Of a stretch of DNA of 47,784 nucleotides, positions 24,934 through 34,610 are shown piece by piece. This stretch comes from Spirobacillus cienkowskii (GTDB lineage: Bacteria > Bdellovibrionota_B > Oligoflexia > Silvanigrellales > Silvanigrellaceae), in contig QOVW01000069.1 in assembly GCA_003339605.1 (NCBI GenBank), forward strand, positions 1 to 47,784, written 5' to 3'. Made by a program: the position numbers and the translations under genes. Within the stretch, counting starts at the first letter, position 1. Each line of letters begins with the position of its first letter. The notes beneath the pieces were generated by a model that was given only the letters and a program-made list of their open reading frames with translations, searched no databases and had not been told where the DNA came from.

Positions 24934-26115
24934 ATGTTAAGCGACCCGAATTTTGATAATCTAGACTCCATTCTCCACGTAAATCGCTCTAACGCTTACG
25001 GTGGGCTAGAAATCTATACTTTACTCCTTATAAAAAAGATTTTAGAAAAAAAGGGCAAAACTGCGCTTTATTGCATGCCTGGTTCTAAGCTCGAAGCTGA
25101 AGCCAAAAAACTCGGCATACCCATTTATCATGCAATTAAAAAGGCAAAAATTAGTCCATTGGATATTATCCGTATTAGAAAAATAATTAATAAAAATAAT
25201 TTTAAAATTATCCATACACACACCAGTCATGATGTATGGCTATGTTCATTAACTTTATATTTTTGTAAAGACACCACACAAATATTTAGTTTATATATGA
25301 ATTCTATTAATAAAAATAATATTTTTCATCGCTTTATTTATAAAAATGTCAAATCTATTGTCACATCTTCAAATATATTAAATCAACAAGTTAAATTGCA
25401 TTATCCAGTATTTCCAAATCAAGTTCAGTTGCTCCGGTATGGACGGGATTTAGAAAAATATCAAAAAAATAATGCTATCAGAAAGAAAATTCGCGAATTC
25501 TATAATGTGCATGATGATGAAATTGTTGTTGCAACCATTTGTCGAATCGATCCACAAAAAGGAGTGAAAGAATTTGCGGAATCTTTACTCCATTTTGATG
25601 CCGAAACAAAGAAAAAAATTAAACTTTGGATTGTAGGAGAGCCCACCCTAAAACATCTTACTAAAGATCAGCGACCAATTTATGAGCCACAATCTTTGCA
25701 GCTTTTTGAATGGCTCAATAACTTTAAACTTTCTCCTGAAATAAATGAAAGAATTCAACTTATTCCTTTTCAAAACGATATTATTTCATTTTTAAATGCT
25801 GTAGACGTTTTTGTACTTGGCACGTATAAAGAAACATATTCGTTATCTGTTTTGGATGCAATGGCCATGGGACTGCCAGTGATTGGCACTAACTCTGGTG
25901 GCACTCCCGAACAAATATTACACAATGAAAGAGGTTTATTAGTTCAACCAAAATCTTCGCTAGAAATTTCCAAAGCAATTTCTTTTTATTTAAATAATCC
26001 AGAGCATATTGCACGACATGGAGAAAATGCTAAAAAATGGATTCAAAAAGAACATTCTTGGCAACAAAAGCTTGAGAATTTATATTGCCTCTACTCACAA
26101 TTTAACGGAAAATAA
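24934..26115 (+). CDS. GT4-family glycosyltransferase
   Basis: A 393-residue GT-B enzyme. The N-terminal acceptor domain has NAYGGLEIYTLLL and IIHTHTSHDVW; the C-terminal donor domain has VATICRIDPQKGVKEFAE and the motif ETYSLSVLDAMAMGLPVIG, followed by SGGTPEQI. The usual EX7E reads EX7D here. It transfers a sugar from a nucleotide donor. It is followed 3 bases later by a WecE-type aminotransferase and is divergent from fliD, so a role in flagellin or surface glycan decoration is plausible but inferred. The ribosome binding site is weak. Confidence 0.85.
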   Translation: MLSDPNFDNLDSILHVNRSNAYGGLEIYTLLLIKKILEKKGKTALYCMPGSKLEAEAKKLGIPIYHAIKKAKISPLDIIRIRKIINKNNFKIIHTHTSHDVWLCSLTLYFCKDTTQIFSLYMNSINKNNIFHRFIYKNVKSIVTSSNILNQQVKLHYPVFPNQVQLLRYGRDLEKYQKNNAIRKKIREFYNVHDDEIVVATICRIDPQKGVKEFAESLLHFDAETKKKIKLWIVGEPTLKHLTKDQRPIYEPQSLQLFEWLNNFKLSPEINERIQLIPFQNDIISFLNAVDVFVLGTYKETYSLSVLDAMAMGLPVIGTNSGGTPEQILHNERGLLVQPKSSLEISKAISFYLNNPEHIARHGENAKKWIQKEHSWQQKLENLYCLYSQFNGK

Positions 26116-26118
26116 TGT

Positions 26119-27258
26119 ATGAATATACCTCTTTGCAAAGCACATATCCCCTCTCAAGCATTTGAAAATATTTATAAAGTATTAAGCTCTGGAAAACTAT
26201 CGGGAGATGGTTCTTTTTGTCATATTGCCGAAGAAAAACTAAAAAAAATTTTTAATATTAAAAATGCGTTACTCACTTCATCATGCACTCATGCTCTTGA
26301 AACAGCAATGTTACTGTTAGAAGCAGATTACCAAGATGAAGTTATTTTGCCTTCCTATACTTTTGCATCAACTGCCAATTCAGTGATCGTTGCAGGGTTA
26401 AAACCCGTATTTTGCGATATCAATCCAACCACAATGAATATGGATCCAAGTGACGTTGTTAAAAAAATCACGCCACGCACAAAGGCAATAATTCCTGTCC
26501 ATTATGCTGGAGTTGCCTGCGATATGGAAAGCCTTTTAAAAATAGGCAATACATATAAACTCAAAATTGTCGAAGATGCAGCACACAGCATTGGTGCCAC
26601 ATGGCAAAATGTGGCATTAGGGACAATAGGCGACATGGGAACTTTAAGTTTTCATGACACAAAAAACATTGTCTGCGGCGAAGGCGGCGCACTGCTTACA
26701 AACAACGAGGAGCTTGCAGAAAAAGCGCTAATTATTAGAGAAAAAGGAACAAACCGAACTCAATTTTTACGTGAACAAATTGATAAATATACATGGGTAT
26801 TAAGAGGTTCTAGTTATGTTTTAGCTGAACCATTAGCAGCTATTTTAGCTGCAGAGCTCGATCTTTTAGAAGAACTTAACTTTAAAAGACAACATATTTA
26901 TAATTATTATATTTCAAACTTAAACACATTAGAAAAACAGGAAAAATTCACTCTTCCTCATATTCCAAAAAACTGTACTTCAAATTATCATCTTTTTCAT
27001 ATTATTTTAAATAACGAACAGAATCGCAACGCGTTAATGGAGCACTTAAGAAGTAAAGGGATTGGTGCAACGTTTCATTATATCCCACTTCATACCGCAC
27101 CTCTGGGCCAAACTTTTGGCTACAAAGTGGGAGATCTCCCAATTACAGAAGATTTCTCAAAAAGATTGCTAAGACTGCCCCTCTACCCTGATCTTGATGA
27201 ACAATCTTTGCAATATATTGTAGAAGAAATTCACAATTGGTGTGACAAAAACCTTTAA
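26119..27258 (+). CDS. WecE/RffA-type sugar aminotransferase (DegT/DnrJ/EryC1/StrS)
   Basis: The 379-residue PLP enzyme matches WecE in length and motifs. These include LPSYTFASTANSVIVAGLKP, EDAAHSIGAT (PLP Asp), SFHDTKNIVCGEGGALLTNN with the PLP-binding Lys in TKN, and HYIPLHTAPLG near the C-terminus. WecE makes dTDP-4-amino-4,6-dideoxygalactose from the 4-keto sugar. The combination with a GT4 enzyme three bases upstream suggests an amino-deoxysugar glycan. The other dTDP-sugar genes are not in the window. The stop shares four bases with the convergent secreted-protein gene. Confidence 0.85.
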   Translation: MNIPLCKAHIPSQAFENIYKVLSSGKLSGDGSFCHIAEEKLKKIFNIKNALLTSSCTHALETAMLLLEADYQDEVILPSYTFASTANSVIVAGLKPVFCDINPTTMNMDPSDVVKKITPRTKAIIPVHYAGVACDMESLLKIGNTYKLKIVEDAAHSIGATWQNVALGTIGDMGTLSFHDTKNIVCGEGGALLTNNEELAEKALIIREKGTNRTQFLREQIDKYTWVLRGSSYVLAEPLAAILAAELDLLEELNFKRQHIYNYYISNLNTLEKQEKFTLPHIPKNCTSNYHLFHIILNNEQNRNALMEHLRSKGIGATFHYIPLHTAPLGQTFGYKVGDLPITEDFSKRLLRLPLYPDLDEQSLQYIVEEIHNWCDKNL

Positions 27259-29249
27259 GGAATTAAAGTCACAACTGTTGCAGCAAATGCAAAATTTCCT
27301 ATTGAAGATAATGTTGTTACAGTTTGAAGAAGTATTTGAATATTTGAATTTAATAAGTTCGACGAAGATTCAATATCATCAAAAATTTGTGATAGATCCT
27401 GAATCTCACTGAGATAATTTCCATTTTGTAACATATTTTCACTTTCAGAATTTATATCAAATGCTCTCAGTTCTTCTTGCAATTCTGCAGTTGAATTTGT
27501 CGTACCTGTTGATTCGGTGTCAAAACTACTATCCCAAAAACTCAATTCGCCTTCTTCTTGGTAATAGGGGGGTAATGAAGGGGAATAAGGGCGAGAAAAA
27601 TATTCAAAACTTTCATTAACATCTAATTCAGCAGCATCATCCACGATTGCATCACTAAGCGATAAATCCTGAATATTTTGAAAAACATTGCTAAATTGCT
27701 CTTCAGTTAATCCTTGCCGCAGAAATGCTGTTTGACGAACAATATGATTAAACTCTTCTGGTGGGTTCCATTCATTATTAGACCACTTATTCCATACCAA
27801 CCGGTAAGACGGCAATCTATTTTCATTTAAAATTTGAAGCCGTACATCATGATCATCCACCATTTCAAAAAATCTGTTTAAAAAAGGTTCAAAATCATTG
27901 ACAATAAAGTTCTCATTGAAAGGAATATCAATCATTGAAGCTAATGAAAAAGACAAATTTTCTTGAATTTTAATATTATCAAAAACTTTATGTCCTGTTT
28001 TTTGATTTATAATAGATTTATCATTTTGAATAAACCAATTTTGCCGCCATAGTTTAGAATTACATAAAGTTAAACTCACTCCAAAAATCGCAGATTCTTC
28101 AAGACAATATCCCTTTCGAAACGCAGAAAATATTTTAAGTTTATTTAAATTTTTAGCACTATTAATTACATACCATTTTTGTGACTCATTATTAACACAT
28201 TTTTCCCAAGATACATCATGTCCATAAAGTAATTTACTAGAATTATTTACATTTTTTTGAACCTTATTATAGATGTTAAGGCATTTATTCGAAACAGGAT
28301 CAACAATTTGCACAAACTTTCTCTCAACACCATTAAAGTTAATATTATCAATTTTTTTAATTATATTAACAAAATAATTATTTATTTCTTTAATATTTTT
28401 TATTAATAAATTATATTTTTTTTCTGTCTTAATAAGTTTTATATATTTTTTATTAATTTGTGGATTTAAATTAAAATACTTTTTTAACAAATCAATATTT
28501 TTAACTTCAACAAGTCTATACTGTAATTTTTTTTCAATTTTATTTGTTAATGGTGATAAATTTGCATTTGCCCAATTAACACTAAAAAATACTTCTATAC
28601 TATTTAAGTCACTTTCATTATTTAATGTTTCTTGAACAAAAAAATTAAAAATTTCACTTTTATAAATTGGGTCTATGGATTTATTATAATAATGAGCGGG
28701 CTCAAAGCCCCATTTATGCTCAGAATTTAAAGTGCCCCAATAAGCCTTAATCCATGACCTAAAATCAACCTCGTAGATTAACACCGGAAACTCTTTGGCG
28801 TACATTTTAATTAAAGAATGAGCGGCTATATTGATTATTGTTAAAAAAACTGGCTCCAACTCTTTTATTTTTTCGTAATATACTTGATCAGGATTTTTTT
28901 CTAAATATAAATATTTAAAATAATCTGGATTATACCTTTCTAAAAAAACCAAACTAGTATAATATTCTGACATTTTATTTTTAATAGAATTTAAATAATT
29001 ATAAATCAAAATTTCTTCAAATTTTTTATTAACTTTATTAAGATTTTTTTTGTATTGATCATAATAAAATATAGTTTTTTCAAATTGATCCCATTTATTT
29101 TTAGCAATTGATCCTTGATCTGTTCCATAATGAATTTGATTAGCATCATTTTCATAAAAATTATTTAAATTATGTTCATAAATACTAATTGAATAAGCCT
29201 GAAAAAAAACCGAAAAACTTAACAAAAACAAAAAAATTCTTACTAACAT
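27255..29249 (-). CDS. Large secreted beta-trefoil-like protein (paralogue 1)
   Basis: A 664-residue protein with a signal peptide (MLVRIFLFLLSFSVFFQAYS), mature end at ISIYE. Modules: (1) helical N-domain with YGTDQGSIAKNKWDQF and WIKAYWGTLN...GFEPAHYY (to ~185); (2) central ~310-425 segment with CLNIYN, SQKWYV, KGYCLEE and RQNWFI, the spaced Cys and QxW pattern of ricin-type beta-trefoils; (3) RLPSYRLVWNKWSNNEWNPP near 478-500; (4) an acidic Ser/Glu-rich tail and a hydrophobic end (NFAFAATVVTLIP). The paralogue upstream repeats the same order. Possible secreted lectin or toxin-like protein; no family known to me. The ATG at 29249 is preferred over a TTG at 29276. Extremely Asn/Lys/Ile-rich. 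Confidence 0.7.
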   Translation of the reverse strand: MLVRIFLFLLSFSVFFQAYSISIYEHNLNNFYENDANQIHYGTDQGSIAKNKWDQFEKTIFYYDQYKKNLNKVNKKFEEILIYNYLNSIKNKMSEYYTSLVFLERYNPDYFKYLYLEKNPDQVYYEKIKELEPVFLTIINIAAHSLIKMYAKEFPVLIYEVDFRSWIKAYWGTLNSEHKWGFEPAHYYNKSIDPIYKSEIFNFFVQETLNNESDLNSIEVFFSVNWANANLSPLTNKIEKKLQYRLVEVKNIDLLKKYFNLNPQINKKYIKLIKTEKKYNLLIKNIKEINNYFVNIIKKIDNINFNGVERKFVQIVDPVSNKCLNIYNKVQKNVNNSSKLLYGHDVSWEKCVNNESQKWYVINSAKNLNKLKIFSAFRKGYCLEESAIFGVSLTLCNSKLWRQNWFIQNDKSIINQKTGHKVFDNIKIQENLSFSLASMIDIPFNENFIVNDFEPFLNRFFEMVDDHDVRLQILNENRLPSYRLVWNKWSNNEWNPPEEFNHIVRQTAFLRQGLTEEQFSNVFQNIQDLSLSDAIVDDAAELDVNESFEYFSRPYSPSLPPYYQEEGELSFWDSSFDTESTGTTNSTAELQEELRAFDINSESENMLQNGNYLSEIQDLSQIFDDIESSSNLLNSNIQILLQTVTTLSSIGNFAFAATVVTLIP

Positions 29250-29310
29250 ACAACAATAACCTTTACAATTAAACAAATACTTAAAAATAAATTACATAAA
29301 TATATCTATT

Positions 29311-32010
29311 CTATGGCACAATCACTATAGGAATAACAGTTGATAATGTGACTGTACTCACAGAATTTTCAGCAATTATCAATTCATTTAAAGCTTGTAT
29401 CCCCGACTCTAAACTTACCAAATTTACATTCGCAACTTCAAACAGTGTTTCAATATTATTCGCTTCTTCTACAATTTCCATATCCTCTAGGATCTGTGCA
29501 TTATGTTCGACTTCATCCACAGGCATAAATTCTTGTGAAGCATTAGAACTCATTCCCGAATCATCACTTCGTATTGAAACAGGATAAGCATCATCATATC
29601 CTGATGAAACTTCAGAAGGGTTGCCGCTCACTTGAATACCTTGCTCTTGTCTTTCATAACGATTTAATAACTGCTCAATCCAATAATTCTGAAAATCATC
29701 AAATAATCTGTCAAATAATTCTTGGCTACTCCCTTCGATTTCTGTTTGTATTTGTTGCTGTATTTGTTCAAATTCTTGCGGCGGATTCCATTCTTGTTGC
29801 AACCAACGATTCCAAACTTCTCTATAAGTAGGGACTCTAAAATCATTATGATTTAATAAAAATCCATCATTATCCTCTACTAGTTGAAAAAATCGATACA
29901 TTGAATTTTCAATTCTTTGATATGGAAGATTTTCATATATTGGATCAATAATTATATTGCTAGAGTTATAAATATTGGGTAGCTTTAAAATAGAATTAAT
30001 TTCATTATAATTTTCATCATATCCATTCATTTTATTTAACATCAAAAAAGATGAATTTAACAAATAATCTTCATTTATAATGAAGTTTTTAAAAACAGAG
30101 CTTTCATATTCATTATTAACAAATAAAATTTTTGATAATAAATCTTGATATTTTAATGAATATATAAATTTAATATAACTTAAGACTAGGTCATCACTAA
30201 AATATTCTGGACACGAAGCAAAGTAAATAAAATTTTCGTTTGATGATTTATTTTTTGGAATTTCAAGCATATTAATTTTTAAATTTCCATAAAATCTACT
30301 AATAAATATATCTTTTTCTTTAGTATTATTGTTATCAAAAAAATAAAAGTCACCTGGCCTTGTATAATCTTCCATTTTACTAATTAGCATTTTTTTGTTA
30401 CTAATTTCATTAAACAAATTTAATAGTAATACATTCTCAACAAAAAATTTAGGATTGTTAATCAATTTATTTATTAAAACCAATACTGAAGGAGATATAT
30501 ATCTAGACCATGATTTAGAATTAACTAATTTTAAAAATTCAATTGATGAATTAGGAATTTCGTATTTATTAAGATACATTGCAAGATACAATATATAAGG
30601 AATATCTTTAGAAATTACAATCCCATCTTCCCAATCACTTTCAGAGTATAATTTATAATTGCTCAAAACTGATGCTAAAAGTAACATTTCTCTTGTGATT
30701 TTAGTGGTAACGTGGTTTGTACTCCCTAAAATCTTATTTGACTCTAAATTTCTAATAATTTTTCTATTTTTACTATCTTTACTATATTTCCAAATTTGAC
30801 TTCTATTATTATTAATACATTTAGAAATTAATAATGTATTACCTAATTTATCTTCTAAACATTTAACATTTTCTTTAACAGAATATATTTTAAATTCAGT
30901 AAAATTCTTATTAATAGGATAAATTAGCCATTCTTGAGAATTATCTAATACAGCACAATTTTCATATTTAGCGTGTCTACTTTTTACTTTTGATAAGCAT
31001 TTATTTTTATCAAAAATTTTATATGTATTTAATAAATAGTTTGATACATCAAATTTTCTTTTATTGTCAAAATTATCGCTTTTATATTTTTTATTAGTCA
31101 AATTTAATCTTAAATTTAAATTCAAAAAAGTTTCAAAAATTTTAGTTTTAAAATTTATAATATTTAAAACCAAATTACTTCTTCCTATTTTTACTGAAAA
31201 ATTCTCAATCTCTTTTTCATAAATACTTAAATCAGGTAATAAATATTTTTTTATCAAATCAATATTTTTATTATAAATAAATTTATAGTAAACTGGGTTT
31301 TTACTATTTGTAACCCATGGAGTTAAAGAAGCACTATTCCAAAACTCACCAAATGTAACTTCGTTTTGCATAAAATCAAAATCTTCTACATTTGATTTTA
31401 ATAAAAAATCATTAAAAATACTATATTCTAAAATTTTTTTTGAAGAGTTTTTTAAATAATGGGCAGATTCAAACCCCGAAAAGTGTTGTGTATTTAATGT
31501 AGGCCAATATGCTTTAACCCAAAAATTAAATTCTATTTCTTTTAAAAATTCAGAATTATTTGCAAAAAAATATTTTAAATATTGATAAAAAGACTTATTG
31601 ATAATTTGTAAAAATAATGGCTCAATATCTTGCATTGATCTATTATAAATTTCCTCAGAGGTTTGATTAGGAAACATTTTATTAAAACTATTAGGATCAT
31701 ACTTTTCTAAAACAATTAAACTAGTATGATATTTAATTATCAAGTCACGCACAGCCTTAAAATACAATAAATCAACATGGTTTTCAAAGTTATTTAAAAT
31801 GTTTTCTAAATTTTTTTTATGTTCCTCGTAACTTTTATTTATTTTTAAAAAATTATCCCACCTTTCATTAGAAATAGACCCCTGATCGTTTGAACGATAG
31901 TGAGTGTTAGAATTATTATCCATTATCTGTTTATCATAAATGCTAATTCCATTAGCAATCGGCACATAAGCAGTTGAAAAAACATATAATAATTTTTTAA
32001 TTTTTAACAT
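29311..32010 (-). CDS. Large secreted beta-trefoil-like protein (paralogue 2)
   Basis: An 899-residue protein. The signal peptide MLKIKKLLYVFSTAYVPIANG is followed by ISIYD, the same mature start as paralogue 1. Shared landmarks in order: YRSNDQGSISNERWDNF, WVKAYWPTLN...GFESAHYL, a central CLSKVK/SQEWLI/CLEDK/SQIWKY trefoil-like part, RVPTYREVWNRWLQQEWNPP near 725-747, an acidic tail of about 150 residues and a hydrophobic end (STVIPIVIVP). It differs by an insertion of about 200 residues between the trefoil and the W-rich module. AAGGAGGATTA before the ATG is a strong ribosome binding site. Tandem duplication with paralogue 1 is likely. Function unknown. Confidence 0.7.
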   Translation of the reverse strand: MLKIKKLLYVFSTAYVPIANGISIYDKQIMDNNSNTHYRSNDQGSISNERWDNFLKINKSYEEHKKNLENILNNFENHVDLLYFKAVRDLIIKYHTSLIVLEKYDPNSFNKMFPNQTSEEIYNRSMQDIEPLFLQIINKSFYQYLKYFFANNSEFLKEIEFNFWVKAYWPTLNTQHFSGFESAHYLKNSSKKILEYSIFNDFLLKSNVEDFDFMQNEVTFGEFWNSASLTPWVTNSKNPVYYKFIYNKNIDLIKKYLLPDLSIYEKEIENFSVKIGRSNLVLNIINFKTKIFETFLNLNLRLNLTNKKYKSDNFDNKRKFDVSNYLLNTYKIFDKNKCLSKVKSRHAKYENCAVLDNSQEWLIYPINKNFTEFKIYSVKENVKCLEDKLGNTLLISKCINNNRSQIWKYSKDSKNRKIIRNLESNKILGSTNHVTTKITREMLLLASVLSNYKLYSESDWEDGIVISKDIPYILYLAMYLNKYEIPNSSIEFLKLVNSKSWSRYISPSVLVLINKLINNPKFFVENVLLLNLFNEISNKKMLISKMEDYTRPGDFYFFDNNNTKEKDIFISRFYGNLKINMLEIPKNKSSNENFIYFASCPEYFSDDLVLSYIKFIYSLKYQDLLSKILFVNNEYESSVFKNFIINEDYLLNSSFLMLNKMNGYDENYNEINSILKLPNIYNSSNIIIDPIYENLPYQRIENSMYRFFQLVEDNDGFLLNHNDFRVPTYREVWNRWLQQEWNPPQEFEQIQQQIQTEIEGSSQELFDRLFDDFQNYWIEQLLNRYERQEQGIQVSGNPSEVSSGYDDAYPVSIRSDDSGMSSNASQEFMPVDEVEHNAQILEDMEIVEEANNIETLFEVANVNLVSLESGIQALNELIIAENSVSTVTLSTVIPIVIVP

Positions 32011-32227
32011 TAATCCTCCTTGATTATAAAAATTAATAAATGATGAAAATTTATTTAAAAATAATAAATTTTACAATATAAATTTATAAATTTTTATTAT
32101 AAATGTAAATAAAAAAATTAATTATTTTTTATATAATACATAATATTTTTAAATTTTCTTTAAAAATAAATAAAAAATGTTACTATAAATAATTAATTTT
32201 AATTTAATTATACTAAAGGAAGTTTTT
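32011..32227. other. AT-rich divergent promoter region
   Basis: 217 bases, almost entirely A and T, between the divergent paralogue 2 gene and upp. Promoters for both must lie here, but base composition makes any -10 match meaningless. No gene or stable inverted repeat seen. Confidence 0.4.
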
Positions 32228-32881
32228 ATGGCAAAATCATATAAGAAAAAAAATTTAAATTATATCAAAATATTAGACCATCCATTACTAACGCATTCTT
32301 TATCGATTATTAGAAATAAAGAAACTCCAAGCAATGAATTTAGAAGAATACTTGGAGAAGTGAGTCGCTTAATGGCTTACGAAAGCTCTCGAGATTTAAA
32401 AACAAAAAATATGATAATCGATACCCCCTTTGAAAAAATTGAAAGCCCATTTATATCAGAAGATGTCACAATTGTTTCTGTTATGAGAGCAGGAATGGGA
32501 ATGCTTGATGGCTTTATGCAAATGTTTCCTTTATCAAAGGTGGGGCATATTGGGATATATCGAGATAAATTTTTAAATAACACTGTAGAATATTATTTTA
32601 GACTTCCAGACGATATCGAAGGTAATAAAATATTTTTACTCGATCCATTACTCGCTACCGGAGCTACTATTGTCGCTGCTATAAACAGACTCAAACAATA
32701 CGGTGCACATGATATTCGTTTTCATTGCATATTGGCATCACATTCTGGCTTAGAAATTTTGCATAATGCGCATCCTGATGTATCGATCTATTGTCTTGGT
32801 GTTGAGCGCACTATCGATGATAAAGGATATTTACTTCCTGGAATTGGAGACGCGGGAGACAGAATTTATGGTACCATTTGA
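32228..32881 (+). CDS. upp: Uracil phosphoribosyltransferase
   Basis: Converts uracil and PRPP to UMP. The 217 residues include HPLLTHSLSIIRN near the start, VSVMRAGMGMLDGF, the PRPP loop FLLDPLLATGATIVAAI, and the uracil-binding C-terminus GYLLPGIGDAGDRIYGT, all diagnostic. AAAGGAAG precedes the ATG. It is followed 23 bases later by udk, giving a pyrimidine salvage pair that both yield UMP. Confidence 0.95.
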   Translation: MAKSYKKKNLNYIKILDHPLLTHSLSIIRNKETPSNEFRRILGEVSRLMAYESSRDLKTKNMIIDTPFEKIESPFISEDVTIVSVMRAGMGMLDGFMQMFPLSKVGHIGIYRDKFLNNTVEYYFRLPDDIEGNKIFLLDPLLATGATIVAAINRLKQYGAHDIRFHCILASHSGLEILHNAHPDVSIYCLGVERTIDDKGYLLPGIGDAGDRIYGTI

Positions 32882-32904
32882 AATTTTTTTATTGAGGTTA
32901 AATT

Positions 32905-33522
32905 TTGAAAAAAGATAGAAAAGTCACAATTATTGCTATTTCTGGAGGAAGTGGCTCGGGAAAAACAACGGCTGCAAAAAAATTACAACAAATTTTAGGA
33001 AACGATATCTGCCAAATAGTGAGTCAAGATAATTATTATCATGATCACAGCCTTCAATTTAAAGGCGATGGCAGTGTTAATTTTGATCATCCACAAGCCA
33101 TCGACTTTGCGTTAATGGCCACACAATTAAAAAATTTATCAGAAAATATACCGATAAATATGCCTGATTATGACTTTATCACCCATACAAGAAAAAAAGA
33201 AACTATTTACTTTGAACCTATGCCGGTTATCATTGTTGATGGAACTTTAGTACTATCACAAGAAAAATTAAGAGAATTTTTTGATTATGCTATATTTCTT
33301 GATATTGCAGAAGATATCCGGTTTAAAAGAAGACTCAAACGTGATGTCGAAGAAAGAGGCCGGAGCCCTGAAGGAGTGATTCTACAGTACCAAACTTTTG
33401 TAAAACCGATGTACGAGGCTTACGTGCAACCTTCGCAAAAATTTGCTAGTCATGTCGTTTACGACAACGAAAGTCTTTACGACTTACTGGACGAATTTAA
33501 AAAAACGTTTTCTACAAATTAA
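32905..33522 (+). CDS. udk: Uridine kinase
   Basis: Phosphorylates uridine or cytidine with ATP or GTP. The 205 residues have the P-loop AISGGSGSGKTTAAK, the QDNYYHDHS substrate motif, NFDHPQAIDFALM and the lid RFKRRLKRDVEERGRSPE, all typical. The start codon is TTG at 32905: no in-frame ATG lies near the family N-terminus, and TTGAGG ends 8 bases upstream. It is in one unit with upp, and the DsbA-like lipoprotein follows 21 bases after. Confidence 0.93.
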   Translation: MKKDRKVTIIAISGGSGSGKTTAAKKLQQILGNDICQIVSQDNYYHDHSLQFKGDGSVNFDHPQAIDFALMATQLKNLSENIPINMPDYDFITHTRKKETIYFEPMPVIIVDGTLVLSQEKLREFFDYAIFLDIAEDIRFKRRLKRDVEERGRSPEGVILQYQTFVKPMYEAYVQPSQKFASHVVYDNESLYDLLDEFKKTFSTN

Positions 33523-33543
33523 TCTTTTATTTAAGGGATGCTT

Positions 33544-34602
33544 ATGAAAAATCCAATAAAAACTTCAATTTTAACCCTTGCCGCGTTTTTTTTATCAAGC
33601 TGTCAATCATCATTAACTTCCCAATTTTCTCCGCAACAAACAATTGGTGAGATCCAAAATACAACTGTTAAGTACTCTGACCTCACAGTTTCTGAAAAAT
33701 TTGAAATATATAATGCGCAAAAAAAATTATATAATACGACAAAAAATGTGATTGAAAAACATTACTTAGACAAATGGTTTAAAGAATATCAAATTTCTAA
33801 TAAAATTGATTCATTAGAAAATGCAAAAAATGATTATTTTGCAAAAAATATTACAATTCCAAATGAAGACATTAAAAAATTTATTGTGGCATATCAAGAT
33901 AGCCCTAAAATGCAACAAATCCCAGAAAATCAAAGAGAATTCGTTGTAAAAAATTATCTCTCCCAACTAGAACAAAGTAAAGCAGAGCGCAAAATTCTTG
34001 ATGATGCAGAGTCACAAGGTTTATTAAAAATTACGGCATTTCAAAAACTTTATGATTTTGTTGTTCCTCTAAGTTCTATTGGATATGTTAAAGACAAATC
34101 ACTCAATAATCCTAAAGTCACATTGGTAGAGTTTGCAGACTACGAATGCCCATATTGCGTACAAACACATGCAACTATTGAAAAACTTTTAAGTCACTTT
34201 AAAGGCAAAATACAATTTGTTTTTAGAGACTTTCCATTATCCACAATTCATCCACTTGCCATGCCTGCAGCAATTGCAGCAAAGTGTGCTTCTGAACAAA
34301 ACAAATACTGGGAAATGCACAACCTATTGTTTGATCGCAATCCCACAACAGGCTTAACAGAAGAAAGTTTCAACATATTTGCAGAAAAATTAAACTTAGA
34401 TGTAAAAAAATTTAAAGAATGCAATAAAGACACAGACCAGTCTCGTCAACATGCAATTTTAAAAGACATTGAAGAAGCAAATAACATTGGTATCAATGCA
34501 ACACCTACTTTATTTATTAATGGTGTTAAAATAGATGGATCAATGAACTTTGAAGAACTCAAAAAAATAATTGAAAAAAAATTAAGCGAACAAAAAAGTT
34601 AA
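33544..34602 (+). CDS. DsbA-like thioredoxin-fold lipoprotein
   Basis: The 352-residue protein has a lipoprotein signal ending in the lipobox LSSC (about residue 20), so it is membrane-anchored outside the cytoplasm. A helical N-domain precedes the thioredoxin fold: ADYECPYCVQTHATIEKL with a CPYC active site near residue 198, then a helical insertion and INATPTLFINGVKIDG with the cis-Pro. It should form or isomerise disulfides in exported proteins, possibly the Cys-rich secreted proteins in this genome. I start at ATG 33544: AAGGG lies 6 bases upstream, and the ATG at 33538 overlaps that site. Confidence 0.88.
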   Translation: MKNPIKTSILTLAAFFLSSCQSSLTSQFSPQQTIGEIQNTTVKYSDLTVSEKFEIYNAQKKLYNTTKNVIEKHYLDKWFKEYQISNKIDSLENAKNDYFAKNITIPNEDIKKFIVAYQDSPKMQQIPENQREFVVKNYLSQLEQSKAERKILDDAESQGLLKITAFQKLYDFVVPLSSIGYVKDKSLNNPKVTLVEFADYECPYCVQTHATIEKLLSHFKGKIQFVFRDFPLSTIHPLAMPAAIAAKCASEQNKYWEMHNLLFDRNPTTGLTEESFNIFAEKLNLDVKKFKECNKDTDQSRQHAILKDIEEANNIGINATPTLFINGVKIDGSMNFEELKKIIEKKLSEQKS

Positions 34603-34610
34603 CAATCAAT

